Positions 46,413 through 55,292 of a stretch of 64,000 bases of DNA are shown here, in pieces. The translations under genes and the position numbers were made by a program. The DNA is from Opitutia bacterium (GTDB lineage Bacteria; Verrucomicrobiota; Verrucomicrobiia; Opitutales; Opitutaceae), in NCBI GenBank assembly GCA_016217545.1, contig JACRHT010000003.1:124001-188000 (forward strand). Direction: 5' to 3'. The notes beneath the pieces are model-generated. The model searched no databases and was not told the origin of the DNA. It saw only the letters and a program-made list of their open reading frames with translations. How positions within the stretch are numbered: position 1 is the first letter of the stretch; each line of letters begins with the position of its first letter.

Positions 46413-48047
46413 CTACTGGCGGCGCGGCGCCGGCGCGGCGAGCGTCTTGACCTCGGTGGTCGGCGGCGGCGCGGATTGCGGCACGAGCACGGGCATCACG
46501 TTCGGCACGGCGTAGGGCGAGCCGGCGCCGAGCACGTGGCTGACCGCAACGAGGCGCGCGGGGAGCTTCGGCGGGTTGTTCTGGAAGTTATACGACGTCG
46601 CGTTGTGGCAGAGGAAGCAGTTGAGCATCGTGTTGCCGCCGGTGGTCGGCACGGCGTTCGACGGCTGCACGGCGGGGACTTGGAAGAACGTCTCGGCGGT
46701 CGTGTTCGCGAGGTTCACGGAGCCGACGGCGTTGGTGTTGTTCAGCGTGAGCGCGTTCGGGTTCGAGGGCACGTAGGTGTTCGGGAGCATCCACACGGTG
46801 CCGACGAGGAAGTAGCTGCCGAAGGTGTTCTGCGGTGCGGGCAGGCCGGCGTAGAAGGTTTTCGCGGACTTGTTCAGCGAGGCGATGTTGGACGGGCCCT
46901 GCGGGGAGTTGGTCTCGCTGCCGGTCTGGTTCGCGAGCACGACGTTGGTGCCGACGGAGGCGGAGCGCGTGGTGCCGGTGGTCGTGAAGTTCGGGCCGTT
47001 GATCGGGACGGTGACGGTCGTGAACTTCTGCGAGGCGAGGTCGAACTTCAGCAGGTAGGGCGCGGCTTGGTTGCCTTGGTTGTAGTTAACGTTCTGCCAC
47101 GGCGTGTTCGCCTGGTAGAAGGTGTAGCTCTTCGGGTCGCTCGCGGTGGAGGTGGCGTCCCAGGTGTTGTCGGGGAACTTCGGCGTGTTGTCCTGATGCT
47201 CGAAGGTTGCCCAGAGAAACTCGGGGTGGTTCACGGTGTAGCCGACGACGTGGAGGCCGACAAGGGCAACGCTCACCGTGGTGGTCTGGCCGCTCGGTGC
47301 GACGGTCATGCTGTTCTTCGTGCGATAGACGGTGAGGACGGGCACCTCGGCCTGCGTGACGTAGGCACCGGCAGGCGGCTGCTGGCCGGGATCTAGGCGG
47401 AGCCACGTGGCCTTGAACACCGCCGCGCCGAGGTCGAAGTAGTCGTTGGCCGGCTGGCTGGTGTAGCCGCCGGTCGCGATGAGGTTGCGCTTCACCGTGG
47501 CGAAATACGACGGGTTCATGTGCACCGACGCGTAGACGGGATAACCGTTCGGCGAGACGAGCATGTTGCCGTCGGCCTCGACGATCGCGCCGGCGGTTTC
47601 GGTGAACGAGCCGTCGGCTTTCGCCTCGAGGGAGCGGTGGCCGAGCTTGAGCTTCCGCGGATGGATGTCGCCGGCGGATTTGGCGTCGGTGAACAGATCG
47701 GCGGGCGTCGGCAGCGTCATGAAACGCGGCACGCCGTTGGTGTTGAGCGCGGTGGCCCAGACGAACGCTTCCCACGACCATTGATGGAACGCGCAGTCGG
47801 GCGTCGGCATGTTTTTCGTATCGTCGATCGGGAACGCCGCGCCCGGTTTCAGGTAAGCGGGCAGCAGCTCCGGCCAGCCGATCATCGGGCAATTGTCGAA
47901 ACCGGCCGGGGCCGGGCCGGCCGCGGTGGCGGGCGCAGCCGCGGGAGCTTGGGCGAACGAGGCGGCGCCGGCGGAAAGCGCGGCAAGGAGGACGAAACAG
48001 CGCGCGAGCGGCACGCGGGGCATGTGGTGGTCAGCAGTGGATTTCAT
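46413..48047 (-). CDS. Secreted monohaem c-type cytochrome-like protein
   Basis: 544 residues. Signal peptide (RCFVLLAALSAGAASFAQA), then a large domain containing FHQWSWEAFVWATALN, LVGLHVVGYTVNHPEFLWA and TFEHQDNTPKFPDNTWD, text I recall from uncharacterised cytochrome-family proteins. One haem-binding motif, CFLCH, lies near the C-terminus in MLNCFLCHNATSYNF. No second CxxCH is present, so a single covalent haem is expected. Starts are possible at 48047 or 48023 (MPRVPLARCF). Role unknown: periplasmic electron transfer or an oxidase-like activity are guesses. It is convergent with the lipase across a shared terminator. Confidence 0.75.
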   Translation of the reverse strand: MKSTADHHMPRVPLARCFVLLAALSAGAASFAQAPAAAPATAAGPAPAGFDNCPMIGWPELLPAYLKPGAAFPIDDTKNMPTPDCAFHQWSWEAFVWATALNTNGVPRFMTLPTPADLFTDAKSAGDIHPRKLKLGHRSLEAKADGSFTETAGAIVEADGNMLVSPNGYPVYASVHMNPSYFATVKRNLIATGGYTSQPANDYFDLGAAVFKATWLRLDPGQQPPAGAYVTQAEVPVLTVYRTKNSMTVAPSGQTTTVSVALVGLHVVGYTVNHPEFLWATFEHQDNTPKFPDNTWDATSTASDPKSYTFYQANTPWQNVNYNQGNQAAPYLLKFDLASQKFTTVTVPINGPNFTTTGTTRSASVGTNVVLANQTGSETNSPQGPSNIASLNKSAKTFYAGLPAPQNTFGSYFLVGTVWMLPNTYVPSNPNALTLNNTNAVGSVNLANTTAETFFQVPAVQPSNAVPTTGGNTMLNCFLCHNATSYNFQNNPPKLPARLVAVSHVLGAGSPYAVPNVMPVLVPQSAPPPTTEVKTLAAPAPRRQ

Positions 48048-48478
48048 GGGTGTGGTTCGGGTTCACCCGGCGCGCCATGGCCCTGCCGCGCCGGGAAACT
48101 GGATCGACGGCTCCGTCCGGAACTCGCGCATGGCGCGCGACAGTCTTCAGGGTGGAGCCGCAAGGGTGCGTGGAAAGAAGCTGGCCCGCGCGCGAACGAA
48201 GGGCGCGCCTCGCCGCAAAGCAAGCGCGGGCTCTCCTCCCCGATTTCCCGCGCCTCGCGGCACGGCCCGCGCGCCACCGCGCATTGTGCCCTTGCAGTCG
48301 CAACCGCGCCGGAAATGATGCGCGCATCACGGGCCACCTCCACGCCACTCCTCGCGAGTAGCACAACCCCTCCGGCCCACGCCGGCTCATACTCCCGTCC
48401 GACGCCAACCCGCCCGCCCGCTTCGCTCGCACCTTGCCTGCCTGCGCCGCGCGCGGCCACACCCCCACCGCTCCTCCC
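48048..48478. other. Intergenic region between divergent cytochrome and unknown helical gene
   Basis: About 430 bp between divergent genes. I see no gene, RNA structure or clear promoter element; it is very GC-rich and presumably contains both promoters. Confidence 0.5.
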
Positions 48479-50446
48479 ATGATCCTCCCCGGCAGCGCTT
48501 CGCTGGTCCTCTCCGCAGTCCAGCAGATCGTCAAACTCGGCGGCCGCCTCGACCGCCTCATGGCGCAGAAAACCGCCGCGCAAGCCCAGCTCGTGCTCGG
48601 CATGCCCACCGTCCGCGTCGACAACCTCCCCGCGCAATGCGCGCTCGCGCTCCAGCAACTCAACGCGACCGCCGGACAGGACCCCGATCCGTTCGGCGCC
48701 GACCGCGGGACGTTCACCGCCGAGGCCAACAATCCCACCGCGGTCTTCGATCAGCTCTTCCTCAAATACTTCCCCGAGGAAGTCGCGAAAACCACCTTCA
48801 ACCCCGACGCCGCCTACCTCGCGCAACTCCAGGCCGCGTTTCCCAACGTCGACTGGACCGACCTCAGCGTGCGCGTCGCCGCCTTCGCGCTCAGCGCCGG
48901 CCCGAGCAACGACCAGATCGGCTTCACCGGCCGCGTCGCCCTCGCCGTCGCGGACACGTTGCTGGAATTCGGCGCGGAGAACACCGCGCTCTTCGTCCGC
49001 GACGAGAAACTGCAGGGCGTCGTCCAGTCCGTGCTCGAACGCTTCGCGCAACCCGAGTGGGACCAATTCGAAAGCTGGAATCCCCTCCTCCAGACCGCAC
49101 TGGGCATCACGCTCAACTCCGCCCTCGACGTCGCGCACGCGCTCCCGAGCGAGAATCCCTGGCTCGACGCCACGCTCGACGCGCTGGTCAAAGCCCGCGC
49201 CGCCTCGCCCACGCCCGACGATTTCCTCCTCGGCCTCATGCAGGGCAAAGGCGTGCCGCTGCTGCTCTCCCAAGGCCTGCTCGTCGCCGCCGACCGCCTC
49301 GACGCCTCGAGCGCCGCGTCGTTCAAGCAAGTCGCCGCCGACGTCCTGCGCGCCGCCGCGCCGATCATCCAGAACTCCGCCAATCCCACGCTCGGCCAAT
49401 TCCTCCAGGACCACTGGGGCGACCTGCTCCGCGCCGGCCTCACCTCGCTCGAGAAACACGGCTCCACGCTCCTCGCGCCCGGCCAGCCGCTGCTCTCCGG
49501 CGTGCTCACCGCGATGGTCGGCCAGCTCGCGCAGACGCCGAACGCGCAGTTCCTCTCCAGCGACACGCTCTACCGCCTCGCCGACGCCGCGATCGACACC
49601 GTCGCCGCCAATCCCGCGCAGCTCGCCACGCTCACGAGCGCGCCGTGGCTCCAGCAATTCCTCGCCGCCGCCGCCACGACCGCGCAGCAACTCACCGCGC
49701 GCAACCTCTTCACGCCCGCCGCGGCCGACGCCCTGCTCGCCGACGCGCTCGGCGTGCTCGCAAAAAATCCCAGCCTCGTCGTCGGCAACAACCCCGCGAC
49801 GCTCACGCTCGCCTCGTCGATTTTCACCGCGCTCGCCGCCGTGCCGAACCTCACCACCGCCGGCACGCGCACGCTCGGCGAAACCGCGTTGCGCGCCGCG
49901 CTCACTTCCCTCGCGCAAAACCCGCAGCTCGTCTCCACGAAGTTCGCGCCGGTCGTCACCGCCGTCGCCACGCAACTCGCCGGCTGGGTCGGCGCCGGCC
50001 AGATCACCTCCGCACAGGCCGCCGCGCTCGCCTCCGCCGTCATCGACGCCATCTCGCGCAACCCGCAACTCTACGCCGGCGCCACCAACGGCATCGCTCA
50101 AGCCGTGCTCTCCGCCGTGCAAGGAGCCTTCTCGGCCAACGCCGCGTGGGCCCAGCGCCTGCTCGTCGACACCGCCAACCAGACGCTGCTCGCCTACGCC
50201 CGCGCCGGCGGCTCGCCGGGCGCGCCGACCCTCGCCGCGCAAGTTCAGCAACTGCTCCTCCAAGTCCTCGGCTCCGGCCTCCAAGTCGCGCAGACCCAGC
50301 TCGGCCAGTCCACCGATCTTGCCGGCATTCCGCCGATCCTCGGTGGCCTCGTCGCCCAAGCCCTGCGCGGCAACCTCACCGCCCTCGACCCGACCTCGCC
50401 AACCTTCATCGCCGCCTTCCAAGCCCTCGCCCCGCAAACCGCCTGA
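48479..50446 (+). CDS. Unknown all-helical repetitive protein, partner of downstream lipoprotein
   Basis: 655 residues, no family recognised. Composition is strongly Ala/Leu/Gln with amphipathic helices throughout and few charged catalytic-looking residues. Repeating texture of roughly 35-45 residues is visible (NPAQLATLTSAPWLQQFLAA, NPSLVVGNNPATLTLASSI, NPQLVSTKFAPVVTAVATQL, NPQLYAGATNGIAQAVLSAV), each beginning Asn-Pro, suggestive of a helical-repeat scaffold. No signal peptide or transmembrane segment. ATG at 48479 is the first plausible start. The downstream lipoprotein begins 11 nt after the stop, so they are almost certainly cotranscribed and may work together at the envelope. Confidence 0.75.
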   Translation: MILPGSASLVLSAVQQIVKLGGRLDRLMAQKTAAQAQLVLGMPTVRVDNLPAQCALALQQLNATAGQDPDPFGADRGTFTAEANNPTAVFDQLFLKYFPEEVAKTTFNPDAAYLAQLQAAFPNVDWTDLSVRVAAFALSAGPSNDQIGFTGRVALAVADTLLEFGAENTALFVRDEKLQGVVQSVLERFAQPEWDQFESWNPLLQTALGITLNSALDVAHALPSENPWLDATLDALVKARAASPTPDDFLLGLMQGKGVPLLLSQGLLVAADRLDASSAASFKQVAADVLRAAAPIIQNSANPTLGQFLQDHWGDLLRAGLTSLEKHGSTLLAPGQPLLSGVLTAMVGQLAQTPNAQFLSSDTLYRLADAAIDTVAANPAQLATLTSAPWLQQFLAAAATTAQQLTARNLFTPAAADALLADALGVLAKNPSLVVGNNPATLTLASSIFTALAAVPNLTTAGTRTLGETALRAALTSLAQNPQLVSTKFAPVVTAVATQLAGWVGAGQITSAQAAALASAVIDAISRNPQLYAGATNGIAQAVLSAVQGAFSANAAWAQRLLVDTANQTLLAYARAGGSPGAPTLAAQVQQLLLQVLGSGLQVAQTQLGQSTDLAGIPPILGGLVAQALRGNLTALDPTSPTFIAAFQALAPQTA

Positions 50447-50457
50447 TTCCTTCCGCC

Positions 50458-51318
50458 ATGTCTTCGCTCGTCCACCGCACCTTCCGCCCGCTCGCCCTGC
50501 TCGTCGCGCTCGCCCTCGGCGGCTGCGTCACCACCGACCAAGTCCGCGACATCGTCCGCAGCAGCAACTACGAGATGCTCGTCTCGGCCGACCCGGCGCT
50601 CGCCACCACCGTGCCCGCCGACGCCAACACCGGCCCCAAGCCGTCGCCCAGCGCCGCCGAACGTCTCACCACGTTTCTCCAGGAGCATCCGAACGACCCC
50701 GTTCTCGGCCCCGCGCTCAACTTGCGCCAGGCCCTGCTCTACCTCAACGAGCGCCAGTTCGCGCTCGCCCAAGCGTCGTTCGACAAGGTCAAGGGCGCGA
50801 AATTTACCACCGCGCGCGACGAGGCGCTCGCCGCCGCCTTCCCCACGATCAAGTGGTGGACCGAGCAATCGCTCGCCGCCGGCGGCGCCTTCCGCGCCGA
50901 GCGCGCCAACGCCGTCGCGCAAATGAAGACGCTCGCCGACTTTGCCGCGGGCAGCGCCAAGCAAATCCCCGACGTCGCCGACTACTTCCTCGAGATGCGC
51001 GCGTGGATTGGACTGAAAGCCGGCTTCGCCGTCGTGCTCCCTGCCGACGCCGCGTTCCAACAACAGACGCTGCAGGACGCGATCAACGGTTGGACCGACA
51101 CCTTCGCCGCCGATCAGCTCGCCCTGCTCAGCCAGTCGAAATTCGGCCCGAACGACGCCCTCACGCTGTCCACGCGCCGCGTGCTCCGCCTGCGCACCTT
51201 GCTCAACACCCTCGCGACCGTCGCGAAGTCCGGCGGCACCCTCGTGCCGCCGCCCGCGCTGCAATTCCACTCGGCCGACGCACAGCGCTACTACGAAGCC
51301 AAACTCGCTGCGCCCTGA
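50458..51318 (+). CDS. Lipoprotein of unknown function
   Basis: 286 residues. Signal peptide with lipobox LALGGC (Cys near 22), so it should be lipidated and outer- or inner-membrane attached. After a Pro/Ser linker there is an all-helical domain with TPR-like texture: RLTTFLQEHPNDPVLGPALN, LRQALLYLNERQFALAQASF. No catalytic motif recognised. The ATG at 50458 follows the upstream unknown gene by 11 nt. A strong terminator follows the stop, closing a two-gene unit. The helical repeats suggest an assembly or binding role. Confidence 0.8.
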   Translation: MSSLVHRTFRPLALLVALALGGCVTTDQVRDIVRSSNYEMLVSADPALATTVPADANTGPKPSPSAAERLTTFLQEHPNDPVLGPALNLRQALLYLNERQFALAQASFDKVKGAKFTTARDEALAAAFPTIKWWTEQSLAAGGAFRAERANAVAQMKTLADFAAGSAKQIPDVADYFLEMRAWIGLKAGFAVVLPADAAFQQQTLQDAINGWTDTFAADQLALLSQSKFGPNDALTLSTRRVLRLRTLLNTLATVAKSGGTLVPPPALQFHSADAQRYYEAKLAAP

Positions 51319-51340
51319 GCGCCGGGTTCATTCCTCGCAA

Positions 51341-51369
51341 AGCCGCGTTGCGCTCAACGCGGCTTTTTT
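51341..51369 (+). terminator. Rho-independent terminator after the lipoprotein gene
   Basis: AGCCGCGTTG-CGCT-CAACGCGGCT followed by TTTTTATTTT. The inner CGCGTTG-N4-CAACGCG is the same core as the intergenic BIME-like hairpins. Confidence 0.9.
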
Positions 51370-51382
51370 ATTTTCTCCGCCC

Positions 51383-52174
51383 GTGAAAATCGTCCGCCAC
51401 CTCACGCCCGCCGGCCCCGCCCACGCCGCTCTGCAACCCGACGGCTCCGCGCGCGCCATCACCGGCGATCTCTTCGGCGAGTGGCGCGTCACCGACGAAG
51501 TCGTCGCGCCGGGCAAGCTCCTCGCGCCGGTCGCGCCGACCACGATCATCTGCCTCGGCCTCAACTACGCCAAGCACGCCGCCGAGGGCAAACGCCAGGC
51601 GCCCGAGCGCCCGATGTGGTTCATGAAGCTGCCCGGTGCGGTGCAAAACCCCGGCGACGCCATCCGCATTCCGACCGTGCAGGCGAGCACCCGCGTCGAC
51701 TACGAGGGCGAACTGGCGATCGTATTGAAAAAACCTGCGCACAACGTCGCACGCGCCGACGCCTTCGACTACGTGCTCGGCTACACCTGCGCCAACGACG
51801 TGAGCGCGCGCGACTGGCAACGCGAATGGGGCGGCGGCCAGTGGAACCACGCCAAGAGCTTCGACACTTTCTGCCCGCTCGGCCCGGTGCTCGTCACCCC
51901 CGACGAACTGCCCAATCCGAACACACTGCGCATCCGCTCCGTGCTCAACGGCACCGTCATGCAGGATGCGACGACCGCCGAGATGGTTTTCGACGTGCCG
52001 ACGCTCATCGAGTTTCTCACCGCCGACAAAACGCTGCCCGCCGGCACGCTCATCCTGAGCGGCACACCCGAGGGCGTGGGTTTCGCGCGCCAGCCGCCCG
52101 TGTGGCTGCAACGCGGCGACACCATCGCCGTCGAGATCGAAGGCATCGGCACGCTGAGCAATCCCGTCGCCTGA
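51383..52174 (+). CDS. Fumarylacetoacetate hydrolase (FAH) family protein
   Basis: 263 residues from a GTG start. Family landmarks: ICLGLNYAKHAAEG, the metal-binding VDYEGELAIVL (two Glu), GYTCANDVSARDWQ with the Asp ligand, AKSFDTFCPLGPVL and LILSGTPEGVGF. Such enzymes cleave C-C bonds in, or decarboxylate, oxo-diacids (fumarylpyruvate, 2-hydroxyhepta-diene-dioate or oxaloacetate type substrates); the exact one cannot be told. The GTG at 51383 is the earliest family-like start and lies only 13 nt after the T-run of the preceding terminator, with no visible ribosome-binding site, so expression may rely on a leaderless or very short leader. Confidence 0.9.
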   Translation: MKIVRHLTPAGPAHAALQPDGSARAITGDLFGEWRVTDEVVAPGKLLAPVAPTTIICLGLNYAKHAAEGKRQAPERPMWFMKLPGAVQNPGDAIRIPTVQASTRVDYEGELAIVLKKPAHNVARADAFDYVLGYTCANDVSARDWQREWGGGQWNHAKSFDTFCPLGPVLVTPDELPNPNTLRIRSVLNGTVMQDATTAEMVFDVPTLIEFLTADKTLPAGTLILSGTPEGVGFARQPPVWLQRGDTIAVEIEGIGTLSNPVA

Positions 52175-52303
52175 ACGCGCGGCGCCCGCCTCGCCGCTAG
52201 CGCCATTCTTCCCGGCTGCGCCTAGAGCGCTTTGACCCTAGCGAAGGGAGGCAACCTGCATTGACCGTCCCGCAAGCTCGCGTAGCCTCTCGCGGCACAA
52301 CTG

Positions 52304-53965
52304 ATGAATCTCCTCAGCCGCCTCGTGCTGGTCACGCTGCTCGTGTGCGCCGGTTTCACTACGCTCTACTGGATCACGCTGCAGCAGGGGCGCACCGAGA
52401 TCGAGGGCCTGCTCCAGGATCTCTCCGTGGAGCGCAACGAGCGCTTCGACACCGCCACCCGCCTGCAAGGCGCCGGGCTCGAGTCGCTCGTCTCCAGCTA
52501 CGCCTGGTGGGACGACATGGTGAAATTCATGGACAAGCCCGATGAGACTTGGGCGGCCAACAACGTGGACAACATCGTCGGCATTCCCAATGGCGGCGAC
52601 GCCGTCTGGGTCCTCAACACCGACCTCGCGCTCGTCCACACCATCGACAAGGACTACCGCCGCCTGCCCGCGCCTTTCCCGAGCGTCGCCGCGCTGCGCC
52701 AGGCGATCGGCGATCGCTACACGTCCCGGTATTTCACCCGCATCGACGGCGCGCTCTGGGAAATCTACGTCGCCGCGATCCAGGACGCGAAATTCTGGCG
52801 GCATCAGACGCCCGTGCGCGGCTACCTCCTGCTCGGCCGCCGCTGGGACGAGCAATGGATTCACCAGCTCAACACGCTCGTCGGCGCGCGCATCACCGTG
52901 CATCCCGCCGACGCCGTCCTGCCGCGCGTCCCCTTGCTGCACGATTTCCGTCGCCTCCTCAAGGGCCCCGACGGCCAGCCGCTCGCGCAGCTCGATCTGC
53001 GCTTCAACTTCGATCTGCTCGAAACCGCGCGCCAGGCCTTCATCAGCCGCGTGATTTTCCTGCTCGCCGGCGCCCTCCTGACGCTCGCGCTTCTCGTCAG
53101 CGTGGTCGCTTTCCTCGTGTTGCGTCCGCTCGGCCAGATCACGCGCTCCCTCGAAAGCCGCGTGCCCTCGCACCTGACCGGCCTGCTCAACTCCCGCACC
53201 GAGTTCGGCGAGATCGCGCGCCTCGTCGCCGGCCAGCTCCGCTGGGGCCGCATGCTCGAGGACGAAATGCGCCGCCAGCTCGAACGCGCCAACCCCGACA
53301 CCTCGCGCCGCGACGCCGAGGCCAACGAGGCGCTCCGCGTCCGCCTCGCCGGCAACATCCACGACGGCCCCATCCAGTCCATCTACGCCGCCGGCCTCCA
53401 ACTCGCCGCCGTGCAAACCGGCGCCGAACAGGGCCTCGCCCCGCGCCCGGAGCAAATCGCCGCGATCAACAAGATGCTCCAGCAGGCCTCCTCCGATCTG
53501 CGCAATCTCATCCTCGACCTCGAACCCGAGGAGTTGCGCGAACGAGACCTCGAGACCGCGCTCAGCCGGCTCGAACGGCACATGCAGCAGGTCGCTCGCT
53601 GCACCTTCGAACTCAAGGTCGCCGACGGCGCGCTCGACGGGCTTTCCCGCGACGCGCAAACCCAGCTCTATTTCATCTGCCGCGAACTCGCGAGCAACGC
53701 GCTCCGCCACGCCCGCTCCACCCAGGCGTCCCTGCATTTTTCGGCCACGAAGGGCTTCCTGCACCTCGAGTGGATCAACAACGGCACCCTCGCCCAATCC
53801 CCCGCCAAGGGACAGGGCAACGGCCTGCGCAACCTCGAGCGCCGCGTGATCGAACTCGGCGGCAAGCTCAGCTACGGTCCCGGCACCGGCGACCGCTGGC
53901 GGGTCCAAGCCGAGCTTCCCTACTCGAGCCTCACGCTCGGCGGCGCGCCGAACTCGATCGTCTGA
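52304..53965 (+). CDS. CHASE4 sensor histidine kinase (NarX/DesK-type HisKA_3)
   Basis: 553 residues. TM1 about 5-25, a periplasmic CHASE4 domain about 40-245 with the signature SYAWWDDMVKFMDKPDETW, TM2 about 248-270, then a HAMP-like linker (LRPLGQITRSLESRV). The kinase is of the HisKA_3 class: acceptor His in LAGNIHDGPIQSIYAAGLQ, ATP-binding N-box ELASNALRHARS and the short G2 box GNGLRNLERRVIELGGKL. Such kinases normally pair with a NarL/LuxR-type regulator, which is not adjacent. Start at the ATG at 52304, which opens TM1. Followed by a paired palindromic repeat. Confidence 0.9.
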   Translation: MNLLSRLVLVTLLVCAGFTTLYWITLQQGRTEIEGLLQDLSVERNERFDTATRLQGAGLESLVSSYAWWDDMVKFMDKPDETWAANNVDNIVGIPNGGDAVWVLNTDLALVHTIDKDYRRLPAPFPSVAALRQAIGDRYTSRYFTRIDGALWEIYVAAIQDAKFWRHQTPVRGYLLLGRRWDEQWIHQLNTLVGARITVHPADAVLPRVPLLHDFRRLLKGPDGQPLAQLDLRFNFDLLETARQAFISRVIFLLAGALLTLALLVSVVAFLVLRPLGQITRSLESRVPSHLTGLLNSRTEFGEIARLVAGQLRWGRMLEDEMRRQLERANPDTSRRDAEANEALRVRLAGNIHDGPIQSIYAAGLQLAAVQTGAEQGLAPRPEQIAAINKMLQQASSDLRNLILDLEPEELRERDLETALSRLERHMQQVARCTFELKVADGALDGLSRDAQTQLYFICRELASNALRHARSTQASLHFSATKGFLHLEWINNGTLAQSPAKGQGNGLRNLERRVIELGGKLSYGPGTGDRWRVQAELPYSSLTLGGAPNSIV

Positions 53966-53982
53966 CTCTGCCGCCCGCAATC

Positions 53983-54055
53983 GGTAGGGGCGGTTGCCCT
54001 CAACCGCCCTTCTCGTGCGCGTTTCGCAGGGCCGTTGAGGGCGATGGCCCTTACC
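53983..54055. repeat. Paired palindromic repeat (BIME-like, GGTAGGGGCGG subfamily)
   Basis: Left hairpin GGGCGGTTG-CCCT-CAACCGCCC (53988-54009) is identical to the unit at 35111. Right hairpin GGGCCGTTG-AGGG-CGATGGCCC (54029-54050) pairs with G-U wobbles, and TTACC mirrors the outer GGTAG. Confidence 0.85.
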
Positions 54056-54184
54056 TATTTGTGCGCGGCTCGCCCGCCTCGCGCCATCACGCGGAAAATC
54101 TCCACGACTGTGCGCCTCGCGCCCGCTGCGCGCTTGCGCGTCGCTCGCCCGCTCGCGCATCCTCGCGCTCTACCCCTTCCACGC

Positions 54185-55279
54185 ATGCTGAAAGTCAACC
54201 TGCGCGACGTCCCCGAACTCGAACAGCGCTCGCCCACCGGCAAGTTCCACTCGTTCGCGAAAAACGTCTCCCTCGCCCTCGGCGGCGTCCGCAATGCCGG
54301 CGTCTGGGGCGGCGGACACCCCTTCGATTTCCAAGTGCGCCGCGTCCCACCGGGCGCCGCCGTGTGCCCGCTCCACGCGCACATCGTGCAATGGGAGCTC
54401 TTCGTCGTCCGTCGCGGCACCGGCACCGTCCGACTGGAGAACGAACGCCGCGAAGTTCGCGCCGGCGATTGCTTCCTCCATTTGCCAGGCGAGGCGCATC
54501 AGTTGATCAACACCGGCGGCGAGGACCTCGAAATCTTCATCATCGCCGACAACCCGCAGCTCGACGGCTTCTGGTATCCCGACTCGCAGAAGTGGGGCCT
54601 GCGCACGCCGAGCGTCTTTTTCAAGATGACGCCGGTCGACTACTTCGACGGCGAGGACACCGTCGACCCCGCTCCGACCGCCGCCGCGGATGTTCGTAAT
54701 ACGAACATCGCCACCCCAACCGCACCGGGCGCAGGCCCGGGCAATGTTCGTAATACGAACATTGGCGCCCCCGCGCTGCCGCCGCCCGCGACGCCCTTCT
54801 CCGCGCGCTGCAAGAATCTCGACGACATCGCGTGGGAAGACTGGCAATCGCCGAAGGGAAAATTCCGCGGCTCGTTTCGCGGCGTCTCGCTCGCTTTCGG
54901 CGCGCAACACCGCACGCCACTCCACGCGGGCGGCCATCCCTTCGATCTCGAACTCGGCAAGGTGCCTCCCGGCGCGACGCTTCTCCCGTTCCATTGGCAC
55001 GCCCTGCAGTGGGAATTCTACGTTTTCCTCGAGGGCCGCGGGGAGTTCCGACTCGGCGACGCCACCTTCCCCGTCGAACCGGGCGACTGCGTCATGGCCG
55101 CCCCGGGCGTGGGCCACGGCTTCCGCAACACCGGCGACGTCGACCTGCACTACTTCGTCATCGCCGACGACCCGCTCAACGAATTCTGGTCCTACCCCGA
55201 CTCGGGCAAGTTCGGCTTCGCCAATCCGCGAAAAATCTTCCGCGCGACCGAAGTCGAATATTCCGACGGCGAGGAGTGA
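54185..55279 (+). CDS. Double cupin-domain protein with repeat-derived linker
   Basis: 364 residues made of two homologous cupin halves, about 1-165 and 200-364. Each has a GGGHPFD or AGGHPFD lead, a PPGA turn, the first cupin histidine motif (CPLHAHIVQWELFVV; LPFHWHALQWEFYVF), the G-x5-P...G second motif (GDCFLHLPGEAHQL; GDCVMAAPGVGHGF) and a YPDS.K.G tail. Histidines fit a metal site, but no enzyme function can be named; sugar-isomerase-like or dioxygenase-like roles are both possible. The linker (about 166-199) contains two copies of VRNTNI encoded by near-perfect palindromes. Start ATG at 54185 matches the beginning of the duplicated unit. Confidence 0.85.
   Translation: MLKVNLRDVPELEQRSPTGKFHSFAKNVSLALGGVRNAGVWGGGHPFDFQVRRVPPGAAVCPLHAHIVQWELFVVRRGTGTVRLENERREVRAGDCFLHLPGEAHQLINTGGEDLEIFIIADNPQLDGFWYPDSQKWGLRTPSVFFKMTPVDYFDGEDTVDPAPTAAADVRNTNIATPTAPGAGPGNVRNTNIGAPALPPPATPFSARCKNLDDIAWEDWQSPKGKFRGSFRGVSLAFGAQHRTPLHAGGHPFDLELGKVPPGATLLPFHWHALQWEFYVFLEGRGEFRLGDATFPVEPGDCVMAAPGVGHGFRNTGDVDLHYFVIADDPLNEFWSYPDSGKFGFANPRKIFRATEVEYSDGEE
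54689..54763 (+). repeat. Intragenic palindromic repeat pair in the cupin linker
   Basis: Two copies of ATGTTCGT-AAT-ACGAACAT (54690-54708 and 54744-54762). The flanking bases also pair, G/C in the first and A/T in the second. Between them is a CCGGGC-GCAG-GCCCGG hairpin (54725-54740). The whole lies in frame. Confidence 0.92.
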
Positions 55280-55292
55280 GCTTCCGAAGCAC

